A stretch of DNA of 19,041 nt, taken from contig JAEWME010000295.1 of the NCBI GenBank assembly GCA_023393265.1, positions 1 through 19,041 on the forward strand, written 5' to 3'. The translations under genes and the position numbers were made by a program. The stretch is from Bacteroidota bacterium (GTDB taxonomy: Bacteria > Bacteroidota > Bacteroidia > Bacteroidales > Prolixibacteraceae). Shown here in pieces: positions 8,463-15,367 of this stretch (the first letter of the stretch is position 1; every line of letters begins with the position of its first letter). The notes beneath the pieces are model-generated. The model was given only the letters and a program-made list of their open reading frames with translations, made no database searches and was not told where the DNA came from.

Positions 8463-9161
8463 ATGAAGACGTTTAAAAGCGATATATCCGGAAAAGATTT
8501 TCCGGTTTTTGAAAAAGTTTCCGCCCGAACAATCAGGCACTCAATTCTGGACTTAATAAAAACAGATCATCCAAACTTCACGCATGATAGTTGCCTGTCG
8601 TTAACCGAATTGAACGAATACAGAGGCAAAGCGGTGGTAAACTATCTAAAGAAAGAAGTGGGCGAACTATCGGATCTTGAGAAAAAGGTGCTTCACTCAG
8701 TTACATCGAATCAAACGCTCACAGATAAACTAGACGAGAATAATAAAGAAGATTCAACCTTCGGACAAAGGGTCGCTGATAAAGTAGCTTCTTTCGGCGG
8801 AAGCTGGACATTCATTTTGTCATTTTGTGGCTTCCTTGTACTTTGGATTGCCGTCAATGTTTTCTGGCTTGTTAATAAGGGCTTCGACCCCTATCCTTTC
8901 ATTCTACTCAACCTGATTTTATCTTGTCTTGCAGCATTGCAGGCGCCAGTTATCATGATGAGCCAAAACCGGCAGGAAGAAAAAGACAGGGAACGGGCAA
9001 AAAACGACTACATGGTTAATCTCAAATCGGAACTGGAGATACGAACACTTCACGAAAAAATAGACCATTTTATCATGGACCAGCACCAGGAGTTGGTGGA
9101 GCTGCAAAAAACTCAGATCGAAATGATAAAAGATATCTTAAAACAGGCTTCAAAAGTCTAG
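8463..9161 (+). CDS. DUF1003 family inner-membrane protein
   Basis: This is a 232-residue protein with two predicted membrane helices, about 116-136 and 145-166. The family core is well preserved: FGGSWTFI before the first helix, FDPYPFILLNLILS entering the second, then QAPVIMMSQNRQ and a basic KDRERAKNDYMVNLKSE stretch. The C-terminal 40 residues, rich in Glu, Gln and Lys, look like an amphipathic helix or coiled coil. The N-terminal 100 residues are soluble and polar. The function of DUF1003 is not established to my knowledge. The start is the ATG at 8463, preceded by a TATCTTTA -7-like element. The gene stands alone, with argH divergent upstream and a sigma factor gene convergent downstream, so context gives no clue to its role. 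Confidence 0.88.
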   Translation: MKTFKSDISGKDFPVFEKVSARTIRHSILDLIKTDHPNFTHDSCLSLTELNEYRGKAVVNYLKKEVGELSDLEKKVLHSVTSNQTLTDKLDENNKEDSTFGQRVADKVASFGGSWTFILSFCGFLVLWIAVNVFWLVNKGFDPYPFILLNLILSCLAALQAPVIMMSQNRQEEKDRERAKNDYMVNLKSELEIRTLHEKIDHFIMDQHQELVELQKTQIEMIKDILKQASKV

Positions 9162-9164
9162 TTC

Positions 9165-9209
9165 AAAAAAAAAACGGACCTGCCAGAAACTTTTTTCGGC
9201 AGGTCCGTT
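9165..9209 (-). terminator. Intrinsic terminator after the ECF sigma gene
   Basis: A 12-bp perfect stem, AACGGACCTGCC (9173-9184) with GGCAGGTCCGTT (9198-9209), encloses a 13-nt loop. On the - strand it is followed by a run of about ten T (complement of 9165-9174). On the + strand no T-tract follows the stem, so it mainly serves the sigma factor gene, although the DUF1003 transcript also runs into it. Confidence 0.8.
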
Positions 9210-9249
9210 AACCCGTAAAATCAACTTATTTAATGATCAAAATCTCTGA

Positions 9250-9756
9250 TTAATAAGCGTAATCTTTCAACGACTTTTCCAATTTTTTTCTTGTGAAGAA
9301 GATTCTGCTTTTAACTGTTCCCAGCGGCAAATTTAAATCTTCAGCAATTTCTTTGTATTTGTAGCCGTCAAGAAACATATTGAATGGAACTTTGTATTCA
9401 TCTTCGAGCGCATTAATACATTTAATGATCTCTTTTGAACTGTAATTCGATTCAGGTGATGGATAACTCACGTCTTTCGAAAATTTCAGATGGAAATCGT
9501 TATTTGATCCGTCGAAAGTATTTTTTGCTTTGACGTTTCTTCTATAATTATTAATGAAAGTGTTTTTCATTATTGTATAAATCCACGCCTTGAAGTTAGT
9601 GTTCTGAGTAAACTTATCCCGATAAGTCAGTGCTTTCAGAAAAGTTTCCTGAAGAAGATCCTGTGCTTTTTCCTGATCGGAAGTCAAACTTAGTGCATAG
9701 TACAGCAGTCTGTCCTGTAAGCCTAAAAGTGCGGTGTTGAATTGAAGCTGTGTCAT
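9250..9756 (-). CDS. ECF-type RNA polymerase sigma-70 factor
   Basis: This is a 168-residue group-4 sigma factor that directs core RNA polymerase to a subset of promoters. Region sigma-2 spans about 9-75, with the core-binding/-10 stretch QDLLQETFLKAL (32-43) and NTNFKAWIYTIMKNTFINNY (52-71, the DNA-melting/-10 helix). Region sigma-4 is about 108-160 with the helix-turn-helix YKEIAEDLNLPLGTVKSRI (134-152) that reads the -35. No anti-sigma factor, FecR-like gene or two-component partner lies next to it, unlike many Bacteroidota ECF factors that sit beside FecR/SusC. Its activity may therefore be set by its own transcription or by a distant gene. The start ATG follows a -7 element by 31 nt, and a strong terminator follows the gene. 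The target genes cannot be told from this window. Confidence 0.93.
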   Translation of the reverse strand: MTQLQFNTALLGLQDRLLYYALSLTSDQEKAQDLLQETFLKALTYRDKFTQNTNFKAWIYTIMKNTFINNYRRNVKAKNTFDGSNNDFHLKFSKDVSYPSPESNYSSKEIIKCINALEDEYKVPFNMFLDGYKYKEIAEDLNLPLGTVKSRIFFTRKKLEKSLKDYAY

Positions 9757-9787
9757 GGCGTTCGTTTTTTAGTTATTAATGTTGATA

Positions 9788-9795
9788 CAAATATA
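9788..9795 (-). promoter_or_regulatory. Candidate -7 promoter element of the sigma factor gene
   Basis: The - strand reads TATATTTG, an exact match to TAnnTTTG, 31 nt before the ATG at 9754-9756. Upstream at the -33 position there is only a T-run (complement of 9811-9817), not a clear TTTG. Confidence 0.5.
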
Positions 9796-10089
9796 CCGAT
9801 TCAGAACACGAAAAAAAGGATTTACAACTCTTTTATTCTTCGATATTTTTTATTGCTGATAAAGAATATTGATAACCAGAAACCAGATAAAAGATGTAAA
9901 AGGCTACGAAAATTTACATAAGTTTGTTTCAAATACTCAACATGTTATTAAACAAATATTTAAAGACCTGGCATTCCCAGGCATATTGCGACTTCGTATG
10001 CGTAGTAAATGGGCCAACTATTCCCTCCTGATCGGTTCTATAAATAATTATTACTTTAGCCGTCGCAAATTTTTCACTAACATTTTAAA
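9796..10089. other. Divergent intergenic region with a GC-rich structured patch
   Basis: This stretch lies between the divergent sigma factor and TonB receptor genes. Most is AT-rich, but 9966-10035 is clearly richer in G and C. It contains the hairpin CCTGG (9967-9971)/CCAGG (9977-9981) with a CATTC loop, and an alternative stem GCATA (9981-9985)/TATGC (9997-10001) that would compete with it. In addition TTGCGAC (9986-9992) is perfectly complementary to GTCGCAA (10062-10068), just before the receptor start. No T-tract follows these hairpins. I recognise no known riboswitch; the box expected for cobalamin (GCCACTG) is absent. A 74-codon + strand frame from a TTG here is not credible as a gene. 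Confidence 0.4.
10052..10059 (+). promoter_or_regulatory. Candidate -7 element for the TonB receptor gene
   Basis: TACTTTAG differs from TAnnTTTG at one position and lies 30 nt before the ATG at 10090. If used, the transcript would start within or near the GTCGCAA string at 10062-10068 and would exclude the GC-rich patch upstream. Confidence 0.3.
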
Positions 10090-12117
10090 ATGAAAAAAAC
10101 AATCAGATCCATTAAACGGGCTGACGTGTTTACTTTTAAGCGTTGGGGAGGGAAAGCATATTCATTATTTAGCGCCTTGAAAAAGCCAGTCAGGATTGGT
10201 GTTCTGCTGGCTGTATACACTACGGCTACGCAAACTGAATATGTTTATGCCCAGAGCGACTCTTCAAAAGTAAATATAGAGTACGACCTCGATGAAGTAG
10301 AGGTTAGCGCCCAAAGAGCACCTGTTGCTTTCTCGCAGGTGGCACGGATTGTTTCCGTGATTAGCAGAGAGGAAATTGAGGCGGCACCCGTCCACAGTAT
10401 TCAGGACCTTCTCGAATACGCACTCAGCGTTGACGTCCGTCAGCGGGGCATATATGGTGTCCAGGCCGACATTTCAGTCAGAGGAGGTTCATTTGATCAA
10501 ACCCTTATTCTTTTAAACGGTATCAACGTTACCGACCCGCAAACCGGGCACCACAGTTTAAATCTCCCAGTCAGTCTTAAAAGCATCAACCGCATCGAAA
10601 TTCTCGAAGGCCCTGCAGCACGTATTTATGGCCCCAATGCCTTTTCAGGAGCTATAAATATTATTACGACAGCCGAAGACGGGGATAAACTAAAATTGGA
10701 TGTTTCGGCTGGAGAACATGGCCTTTACGACCTCAATGCCGCCGGGAACCTGCAATCGGGAAAGGTGAGGCAATTCTTTGCCGTCTCAAAAATTGCTTCC
10801 GACGGGTACATCGACAATACAGATTTTGATACCTACAACTTGTTTTATCAAGGGCAAGTCGGCCTTCAGCAAGGAAAATTTGACTGGCAGGCTGGCTACA
10901 CAAACAAAGGTTTCGGTGGAAACAGCTTTTACTCGGCCACTTACCCAAATGAGTATGAGCAAACCAAAACTACATTTGCGTCAATTAAATACGAAACCAC
11001 AGGAAAGGTACATTTCCGACCATCAATTTATTGGCGTCGGCACCAGGACCGCTTCGAGCTTTTCAGAGACAATCCCGCAAGCTGGTACACCGGGCATAAT
11101 TATCATTTAACCGATATTTTTGGTTCAAACCTGAATGCGTGGTTCGAAACAAAACTGGGAAAAACAGCATTTGGAGCGGAAATCAGGAACGAAAATGTTT
11201 GGAGCAATGTATTGGGAAACCTGATGAACGAACCAATTGAGGTTCCGGGCGAAAGCGGACAGTATTTTACCAAATCCTATTCGCGCACTTACCTTTCCTA
11301 TTTTGTGGAACATTCCATTTATCTGAAGCATTTCTCGGCAACCGCCGGAGCTTTGGTAAACCGCATTTCGGATTTGAATTTTAGCTGGAAAATCTATCCG
11401 GGCATCGACATGGCATGGAATTTCAACGATAAGTTAAAGATTTATGCAACAGCCAACTCGAACCTGCGAATGCCAACATTCACCGATCTTTTTTACTCCG
11501 ATCCTACAAGCGAAGGTAATCCATACCTGAAACCCGAAACTGCGGTCACTTATGAAGGTGGACTAAAATACAACAGTAACGGGTTCAGGGGGCATGCCGG
11601 ATACTTCTACCGCCACGGAAAAAACATGATTGACTGGATCCGCGAAACTGAAGCGGAAAAATACAAGGCTCAGAATCTGGCCACAGTCAACGCTTCAGGA
11701 GTAGAAGCTAGTGCCGAAATTTTTCCGGGGAAACTATTACTGAAAGATATTTTCATCACAAAATTTGGAATGAATTATTCCTACACAAATATTGACTATA
11801 AGGATGGACAGTACCTTTCCAAATACGTGCTCGACAATTTAAAACACAAACTGAATATTGACCTTGAGCACCGCATCTGGAACAAGTTAAGCGCTTCATG
11901 GCGAGCCAGCTATCAGGAGAGGAATGGAATGCGAACGCAAACTGAGGCCTATAAACCTTACTGGCTTGTGAATACCCGGGTAATGTATCGATTCGGACAC
12001 TCAACCGTTTATGCTCAGGCCCAAAACTTGTTTGACACTTCGTATTACGACCTGGGCTATACCCCACAGCCCGGACGCTGGCTTAGTGTTGGCTACAAAC
12101 TCGATCTCAGTTTTTAA
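10090..12117 (+). CDS. TonB-dependent outer-membrane receptor, BtuB-like
   Basis: This is a 675-residue outer-membrane transporter that would import a scarce ligand (vitamin B12, siderophore or similar) with energy from TonB-ExbBD. It has an unusual basic N-region of about 34 residues, then a hydrophobic segment (34-46) and a likely cleavage after VYA (54). A Ton-box-like stretch DEVEVSAQRA (68-77) precedes the plug domain (about 78-193, with SVRGGSFDQTLILLNGI at 129-145 and GPNAFSGAINIITT at 181-194). The 22-strand barrel ends in Phe, as required by the BAM complex. There is no carboxypeptidase-like N-terminal domain and no SusD partner, so it is not a SusC glycan importer. Its size and layout fit the BtuB/COG4206 group, but the ligand is not shown. 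It is followed by a strong terminator and seems monocistronic. Confidence 0.9.
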   Translation: MKKTIRSIKRADVFTFKRWGGKAYSLFSALKKPVRIGVLLAVYTTATQTEYVYAQSDSSKVNIEYDLDEVEVSAQRAPVAFSQVARIVSVISREEIEAAPVHSIQDLLEYALSVDVRQRGIYGVQADISVRGGSFDQTLILLNGINVTDPQTGHHSLNLPVSLKSINRIEILEGPAARIYGPNAFSGAINIITTAEDGDKLKLDVSAGEHGLYDLNAAGNLQSGKVRQFFAVSKIASDGYIDNTDFDTYNLFYQGQVGLQQGKFDWQAGYTNKGFGGNSFYSATYPNEYEQTKTTFASIKYETTGKVHFRPSIYWRRHQDRFELFRDNPASWYTGHNYHLTDIFGSNLNAWFETKLGKTAFGAEIRNENVWSNVLGNLMNEPIEVPGESGQYFTKSYSRTYLSYFVEHSIYLKHFSATAGALVNRISDLNFSWKIYPGIDMAWNFNDKLKIYATANSNLRMPTFTDLFYSDPTSEGNPYLKPETAVTYEGGLKYNSNGFRGHAGYFYRHGKNMIDWIRETEAEKYKAQNLATVNASGVEASAEIFPGKLLLKDIFITKFGMNYSYTNIDYKDGQYLSKYVLDNLKHKLNIDLEHRIWNKLSASWRASYQERNGMRTQTEAYKPYWLVNTRVMYRFGHSTVYAQAQNLFDTSYYDLGYTPQPGRWLSVGYKLDLSF

Positions 12118-12128
12118 TAAAACCACGG

Positions 12129-12155
12129 CTCCCGGAGTCCGGGAGTTCTTTTTTT
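12129..12155 (+). terminator. Intrinsic terminator after the TonB receptor gene
   Basis: CTCCCGG (12129-12135) pairs over 7 GC-rich bp with CCGGGAG (12139-12145) around a 3-nt loop. It is followed by TTC and then seven T. It begins 12 nt after the receptor stop codon. Confidence 0.88.
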
Positions 12156-12170
12156 CATGGTGGAAAGTAT

Positions 12171-12178
12171 TATCTTCG
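12171..12178 (+). promoter_or_regulatory. Candidate -7 element for the DUF5606 gene
   Basis: TATCTTCG matches TAnnTTTG at all but one base and lies 23 nt before the ATG at 12202, just after the preceding gene's terminator. That position fits a separate transcription unit. Confidence 0.4.
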
Positions 12179-12201
12179 TGGTCTGAAAAAAATTTGGACG
12201 T

Positions 12202-12615
12202 ATGTTAAAAGGTATTTTATCTATCAGTGGTCAGCCAGGCCTTTTCAAACTGGTTTCGGAAGCAAAAAACAGCATCATTGTTGAATCGTTGCTGACAGGC
12301 AAACGCATGCCCGCTTACTCGACCTCGAAAATAAGCACCCTCTCTGACATTTCGGTATTCACCGAAACAGGAGAAGTGCAGCTCAAAGAAGTTTTCAAGA
12401 GAATTAAAGAAGATGGCAGTGCGGTGAGCCCAAAAGCATCAAACAACGAAGTGAAGAACTATTTCGAGACCGTTCTTCCTGAATACGATCGCGAACGTGT
12501 TTATATCTCCGATATGAAGAAAATTCTTCAATGGTACGTTTTATTAATGGAAAAGAATTTGCTTGACGATATCGACGAAGAAGAACCCAACGAAGAAGCT
12601 AAAACCGAAGAATAA
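12202..12615 (+). CDS. DUF5606 family small protein
   Basis: This is a 137-residue protein with no signal peptide or membrane helix, so probably cytosolic. The N-terminal part, LKGILSISGQPGLFKLVSEAKNSIIVESL, looks like a small beta-barrel of the type seen in Bacteroidota DUF5606 proteins. It is followed by a helical part (about 80-125) containing YFETVLPEYDRERVYISDMKKIL and a very acidic tail of Glu and Asp. The function is unknown to me; the family appears restricted to Bacteroidota. It has its own promoter-like element and terminators on both sides, so it is probably expressed alone and its neighbours do not reveal its job. Confidence 0.85.
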   Translation: MLKGILSISGQPGLFKLVSEAKNSIIVESLLTGKRMPAYSTSKISTLSDISVFTETGEVQLKEVFKRIKEDGSAVSPKASNNEVKNYFETVLPEYDRERVYISDMKKILQWYVLLMEKNLLDDIDEEEPNEEAKTEE

Positions 12616-12648
12616 CAAAAAAGCCACAGATGATGTGGCTTTTTTGTT
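12614..12648. terminator. Bidirectional intrinsic terminator between convergent genes
   Basis: AACAAAAAAGCCACA (12614-12628) pairs with TGTGGCTTTTTTGTT (12634-12648) over 15 bp around the loop GATGA. The A-run on one arm and T-run on the other give a U-tract in both directions. It serves both the DUF5606 gene (+) and the glycosidase gene (-), whose ends lie on either side. Confidence 0.9.
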
Positions 12649-12665
12649 ATTTCTTCTTTTGTATC

Positions 12666-14525
12666 TTAAAGCGATGTTACCCGCACATAACCGCCAGCCG
12701 GAACCAGAATATCGACCTTATTTTTGCTTTTACTATTCAGTGCCCCTTTCTCTACCAGTTTACCTGAACAGTCAAAAGTTTCGTAATTATATGCAATTTT
12801 CGAATTGCTTAACATGAAGCCAACTGTTTCGTCTGTCTTCGAATTAATCACTTCAATCGTATTTTCAAGGCTCTTCGGTATATTAACTGTATAGTCTTCA
12901 TATAGCGCGTAAATGGTCTTTTCATCATTTTCAACCTTAATTACCGGATAGAACCTCGAAACCTGCATCGGTTCAAAATTACCTTCAAATATTACCTTGT
13001 AATTTTTCCGCCAATAGTCGAGCCAAAAACGGATTGTTTGTTTCGACTCCTCCGGCAAGGTTGTCTCATAAAAAGATAAATAAGGATTTCCGAAAAGCAC
13101 TGCCTGAAACTTTCGGGCGATGTCTATGGTCTTGTCTTTCGGAGTAATAGCGACAACTTCCATAAAAGGTGTATACTTTCCATAAAGCAAACGGTTATTT
13201 ACCATTTTTTCCCGAACCACCTGTGTATTGTCAACACTAACAAAACCTGTCAAAAAGTTCTGATAGCTAACCAGATTAGGGCCAACAACCTGAAACTTCT
13301 GTCCCATAAAAATATTTGGGTTGAGTGATTTTAACCGCTTCGTCATGTCGGCATAGAGCGTATCAACAGCCAAATCGATCGAAACAAAATCACGACCTAA
13401 ATCCTCGTCAATCACCTGACCTTCACTGGGATAAAAACCTTTCAAAAAATCGAACCAATAACCGTCAAATTTCCATTCATCCAGAAAATTTGCATACGTA
13501 CTAACCAAATATTTCCTGACATCAGCATATCTTGGATCGAGCACATACATCTGTCTTGGCGCCCTGTACCTGATGTATTTGCCATCAAATTTTTTCAGCA
13601 CCACCGGATTTCCGCCGATGAATGGGAGCGAATACCAAAGGTAAAGGGGCATGTGCATTTCCTCACATTTTTTTCTGAAAAGGCTCATCGTTTTGTAGCT
13701 GTCAGCCTCATACGAATATGCCGTATCGACCTTCATATTCATCAAAGCCTGCCACCCGTCATCGACCAGAATCGACTTAAACCGAAAGGTCTTCAATGAA
13801 TCAAGCTCACGCGTAATATTTTCAAGAGGAATATTTCGGTGCATTGGATACCAGGTCGAAAACACAGGAACATTGGTGGTATCGACGCGCACAGCGCTGG
13901 TTTTAAACTGATCTTCGAGAAACCAACTCGAAGCATCATAAACAGCTTTTGCAAAATGAATATTCCGAAAGTCAACCAGCACTTCGGCCTGATAATCCTG
14001 AAGAGTCGAAAGCGGAGGATTGTCTTCGAAAAAGCCCAGACTAAAAACAATGGAATCTTGCTCTTCATGAATGTTGGAACTCACAAATTTTGACTGATAG
14101 GCATCTTTACAGGTAAATGTAATCTGGTTGTGGTCGTTGATTGTCAAACCAGAAATAATAGAAAATCCGGCAGCAGCCCTGTCATAAGAAGGCAGCGAAA
14201 ATGACGATTTATTCGACCATGTTTTCGAATTCCAAATCTGGTTAATTTTGTCTTTCGGAAATTTAACAGTAAGGTTAAAAGCGGGAGGAACAGCCGCAAA
14301 AGTGGAGTGCAGATAAATGCTGACAACATAACGCTGAAGTCCTTTTTCTTTCACATCCACCGATGCTTCAAAAGGAGTCAAAACTCCTTCAATCCTGATT
14401 TTACTACGATTAAAAACGTACAGATCGCCCGGTTCGGCAGCCTGTATTCGGGTAGAAAAAACCAATAACGATACGGCGAAAATAATTGTAACGAGGATGA
14501 TCCGGCTGGTAAAATTCTTATTCAT
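12666..14525 (-). CDS. Secreted clan GH-D (GH36/GH27-like) glycoside hydrolase
   Basis: This is a 619-residue exported protein with a signal peptide of about 29 residues (hydrophobic 9-22, likely cut after IQA). An N-terminal beta-sandwich (about 35-210) precedes a TIM barrel (about 220-510) and a C-terminal beta domain. Motifs typical of alpha-galactosidase-like clan GH-D enzymes are STWYPMH (223-229), ILVDDGWQ (252-259) and DGYWFDFLKGF (354-364). By analogy Asp359 is the likely nucleophile, and Asp432 in GFVSVDNTQ is a candidate acid/base. The canonical GH36 nucleophile motif (KWD) and the Cys/Gly-rich acid/base motif are not seen, so substrate and activity are uncertain; alpha-galactoside or alpha-N-acetylgalactosaminide cleavage are options, and a raffinose-synthase-like relative is another. 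No SusC/SusD pair or other carbohydrate gene lies nearby. The start is an ATG, with a -7-like element 24 nt upstream. Confidence 0.75.
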   Translation of the reverse strand: MNKNFTSRIILVTIIFAVSLLVFSTRIQAAEPGDLYVFNRSKIRIEGVLTPFEASVDVKEKGLQRYVVSIYLHSTFAAVPPAFNLTVKFPKDKINQIWNSKTWSNKSSFSLPSYDRAAAGFSIISGLTINDHNQITFTCKDAYQSKFVSSNIHEEQDSIVFSLGFFEDNPPLSTLQDYQAEVLVDFRNIHFAKAVYDASSWFLEDQFKTSAVRVDTTNVPVFSTWYPMHRNIPLENITRELDSLKTFRFKSILVDDGWQALMNMKVDTAYSYEADSYKTMSLFRKKCEEMHMPLYLWYSLPFIGGNPVVLKKFDGKYIRYRAPRQMYVLDPRYADVRKYLVSTYANFLDEWKFDGYWFDFLKGFYPSEGQVIDEDLGRDFVSIDLAVDTLYADMTKRLKSLNPNIFMGQKFQVVGPNLVSYQNFLTGFVSVDNTQVVREKMVNNRLLYGKYTPFMEVVAITPKDKTIDIARKFQAVLFGNPYLSFYETTLPEESKQTIRFWLDYWRKNYKVIFEGNFEPMQVSRFYPVIKVENDEKTIYALYEDYTVNIPKSLENTIEVINSKTDETVGFMLSNSKIAYNYETFDCSGKLVEKGALNSKSKNKVDILVPAGGYVRVTSL

Positions 14526-14548
14526 ACAGCAAAAACAACTTATGAGGG

Positions 14549-14556
14549 TAAAGATA
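14549..14556 (-). promoter_or_regulatory. Candidate -7 element for the glycosidase gene
   Basis: The - strand reads TATCTTTA, one base from TAnnTTTG, 23 nt before the ATG at 14523-14525. It is the same string, at the same distance, as the candidate before the DUF1003 gene. Confidence 0.35.
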
Positions 14557-14651
14557 AAAAAACTAAGAGATCAACATCAACAGTGTCATGTAATTTCGGA
14601 ATATGTTGCCTGCTCTGGTCGTCTTATTTTGCGAGCTACATATTATAAAAC

Positions 14652-14674
14652 AAAAAACCCCGCTAAAAGCGGGG
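14652..14674 (-). terminator. Intrinsic terminator of the thrS-infC-rpmI-rplT operon
   Basis: CCCCGC (14658-14663) pairs with GCGGGG (14669-14674) around a 5-nt loop. On the - strand the stem runs into six T (complement of 14652-14657) and then GTTTT. It lies 31 nt beyond the rplT stop. Confidence 0.9.
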
Positions 14675-14705
14675 CCCTGTATGTTTATTCACCTTTCTTT
14701 CGAGA

Positions 14706-15050
14706 CTATTTTACTTTCTCAACAATCGCTTTAAAAGCTGCAGGATGATTCATTGCTAAATCAGCCAAAACTTTACGGTTGATTTCAACATTTGCTTTTT
14801 TCAGCAAACCGATGAACTGTGAATAAGATAAGCCTTCGGTGCGAACGGCAGCGTTAATACGCTGAATCCACAAAGCACGGAAGTTTCTCTTTTTTGCTTT
14901 TCTGTCTCTGTAGGCATATTGCAACCCTTTTTCCCAGGTATTTTTTGCAACTGTCCACACATTTGCGCGGGCGCCGAAGTTACCTCTGGTAAGCTTCAGG
15001 ACTTTTTTTCTGCGAGCCCGTGATGCTACTGCATTTACTGATCTTGGCAT
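14706..15050 (-). CDS. rplT: 50S ribosomal protein L20
   Basis: L20 is a 114-residue, strongly basic primary-assembly protein that binds 23S rRNA early in 50S formation. Recognition is from the start MPRSVNAVASRARRKKVLKL, the RGNFGARANVWTVAKN and YAYRDRKAKKRNFRALWI segments, and the C-terminal domain with LADLAMNHPAAFKAIV. The length is normal. It is the last gene of the thrS-infC-rpmI-rplT operon. In several other phyla L20 represses its own operon by binding a leader RNA; the 96-nt spacer before this gene holds a stem-loop that could serve, but this is only inferred. Confidence 0.98.
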   Translation of the reverse strand: MPRSVNAVASRARRKKVLKLTRGNFGARANVWTVAKNTWEKGLQYAYRDRKAKKRNFRALWIQRINAAVRTEGLSYSQFIGLLKKANVEINRKVLADLAMNHPAAFKAIVEKVK

Positions 15051-15069
15051 AAAACTGATTTTAGAATGG

Positions 15070-15103
15070 TTAGCGCCCCGGTTTCGCGGGATCTTAAAGC
15101 TAA
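15070..15103 (-). promoter_or_regulatory. Stem-loop in the rpmI-rplT spacer, possible L20 control site
   Basis: The outer arms GCTAA (15099-15103) and TTAGC (15070-15074) pair over 5 bp. The inner arms CCCG/CGGG (15077-15080 and 15087-15090) pair over 4 bp, with an unequal internal loop between them. On the - strand no T-tract follows, so it is not a terminator. It lies 20 nt before the rplT ATG, in the only long spacer of the operon. Binding by L20 is a guess from known autoregulation in other bacteria. Confidence 0.25.
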
Positions 15104-15146
15104 TTCACTCGATTAATAACTAAATTTCAAACTCTAAAGAAAACAA

Positions 15147-15341
15147 TTAGATATTCAACATACCTTTCACACTTCCCACGTCAGCTTTGTCAACCGTTCC
15201 CCAATAAGTCAGGTTACGTTTGCGTTTGGTGCTTTTCTTGGTCAGAATGTGGCTTTTGAACGCATGTTTTCTTTTAATCTTTCCGGTGCCGGTTAACTTG
15301 AACCTTTTTTTTGCTCCGGAGATGGTTTTCATCTTTGGCAT
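15147..15341 (-). CDS. rpmI: 50S ribosomal protein L35
   Basis: L35 is a 64-residue, very basic component of the large ribosomal subunit. It is recognised by the start MPKMKTISGAKKRFKLTGTGKIKRKHAFKSHI-like pattern (family signature MKT..GAKKRFK.TGTGK.KR..A..SH). The short C-terminal part, DKADVGSVKGMLNI, also fits the family. It lies 26 nt after infC and 96 nt before rplT, in the standard infC-rpmI-rplT order. Confidence 0.97.
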   Translation of the reverse strand: MPKMKTISGAKKRFKLTGTGKIKRKHAFKSHILTKKSTKRKRNLTYWGTVDKADVGSVKGMLNI

Positions 15342-15367
15342 CTTCCTGAAATTAAAATATAAGAAAT

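Noticed and set aside
9860..10089. A cobalamin riboswitch before the BtuB-like receptor
   Set aside because: The conserved B12-box string and the expected 200-nt fold are not visible, and the best promoter candidate leaves a leader of only about 25 nt.
9869..10093. A 74-codon + strand frame that overlaps the TonB receptor start by four bases
   Set aside because: It starts at TTG, lies in the divergent promoter region, resembles no family I know, and its overlap with the ATG looks accidental.
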